Positions 6,693-7,218 of a stretch of DNA of 7,218 nucleotides are shown here, piece after piece. The notes below the pieces were generated by a model. That model searched no databases and was not told the DNA's origin. It saw only the letters and a program-made list of their open reading frames with translations. Every line of letters begins with the position of its first letter. Within the stretch, counting starts at the first letter, position 1. The position numbers and the translations under genes were made by a program. Source of the stretch: Flavobacteriaceae bacterium UBA3078 (lineage in GTDB: Bacteria > Bacteroidota > Bacteroidia > Flavobacteriales > Flavobacteriaceae); NCBI GenBank assembly GCA_002366675.1, contig DFBO01000265.1, positions 1-7,218 on the forward strand, given 5' to 3'.

Positions 6693-7218
6693 ATGAGGAT
6701 TAAGTTTTTAATCTCATTTCTATACTTTTTATATTGCTTTGTAAGTATTTTACAAAATGAAGAACCTATAATTCCTTGGGAAGAATCAATTAAATTATCT
6801 TGGAATGATTTTAAAGATCAACCAGATTCTAATACAGATGTGGTTGCCATTACAGCTTCTGGAATGACATTTCAATATTCCATAAAAAAAAGTGATGATA
6901 GAATTACAGGTTTTACAGCTCAAGTAAAGACTATTTTTTATCCTGAAAAATCATGGTTTAAACCTGATAGAGCGAATGATCATATTTTGTCTCACGAACA
7001 AGGTCATTTTGATATTACCGAATTACATGTAAGAAAATTTAGGCAACAAATTGCAGCTTTAGAAATTTCGAAAAATCTAGTTAAAAATTTAGATTCGTTG
7101 CATCTTCAAATTCAAAAAGATTTGAAAAATATGCAAAATTTATATGATACTGAAACAGATTATTCAAGGCGAGTAGAAGCTCAAGCTACATGGCAAAAAC
7201 AAATAGAGTTGGAATTAT
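6693..7218 (+). CDS. Exported DUF922 family putative zinc-dependent protease (3' end missing)
   Basis: An open frame of 175 complete codons that runs off the window. An in-frame TAA at 6675-6677, with no other start codon after it, makes ATG 6693 the start. Residues about 4-20 are hydrophobic after MRIK, giving a signal peptide or N-terminal anchor. The mature part begins PWEESIKLSWNDFKDQP (28-44), a W-x-D-F pattern I associate with Bacteroidota DUF922 proteins, a family also described as predicted secreted Zn-dependent proteases. HILSHEQGHFDI (97-108) supplies a HExxH zinc-binding and catalytic motif (His101, Glu102, His105). A later YDTETDY (151-157) resembles a conserved family segment in which I recall a His near position 157; here that residue is Tyr. 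A third zinc ligand cannot be assigned. No experimental substrate is known to me. The gene lies 34 nt after the LysM gene, so the two may be co-transcribed envelope genes. Confidence 0.75.
   Translation, partial: MRIKFLISFLYFLYCFVSILQNEEPIIPWEESIKLSWNDFKDQPDSNTDVVAITASGMTFQYSIKKSDDRITGFTAQVKTIFYPEKSWFKPDRANDHILSHEQGHFDITELHVRKFRQQIAALEISKNLVKNLDSLHLQIQKDLKNMQNLYDTETDYSRRVEAQATWQKQIELEL

Overview
The window looks like a chromosomal stretch from a Flavobacteriaceae-type Bacteroidota. The evidence is its low GC content, the near absence of Shine-Dalgarno sequences, a TAnnTTTG-type promoter element before guaA, and proteins with the flavobacterial look (a BshC starting MPTDCI, a GuaA starting MQHNKVLILDFG, a LysM-plus-binding-protein fusion, and a DUF922 protein with HEQGH). 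The genus cannot be fixed from the sequence alone. This is a recollection-based placement, not a search result.

Layout: five genes, all on the + strand. (1) bshC (23-1627), the cysteine-adding enzyme of bacillithiol synthesis. (2) A PLP-dependent group II amino-acid decarboxylase (1632-3002) only 4 nt downstream, almost certainly on the same transcript. (3) guaA, GMP synthase (3040-4575), which begins at an ATG 4 nt after a well-matched Bacteroidota -7 element, so it probably has its own promoter and a very short or absent leader. (4) A 166-bp intergenic region carrying two adjacent imperfect inverted-repeat modules (about 4590-4633 and 4633-4717), richer in GC than the surroundings and resembling dispersed intergenic repeats of marine flavobacteria. 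(5) An exported, probably lipid-anchored protein with four LysM or LysM-like repeats fused to a periplasmic-binding-protein-like domain (4742-6658). (6) The 5' part of an exported DUF922 family putative zinc protease (6693 to the window end, incomplete).

Functionally the first two genes concern thiol and amino-acid metabolism, guaA is purine housekeeping, and the last two are envelope proteins. I see no sign of a defence system, prophage, transposase, CRISPR array, tRNA or rRNA. Most of the window is ordinary core genome. The parts worth a second look are the composite intergenic repeat, the unassigned decarboxylase tied to bshC, the LysM/binding-protein fusion and the possible leaderless guaA transcript.
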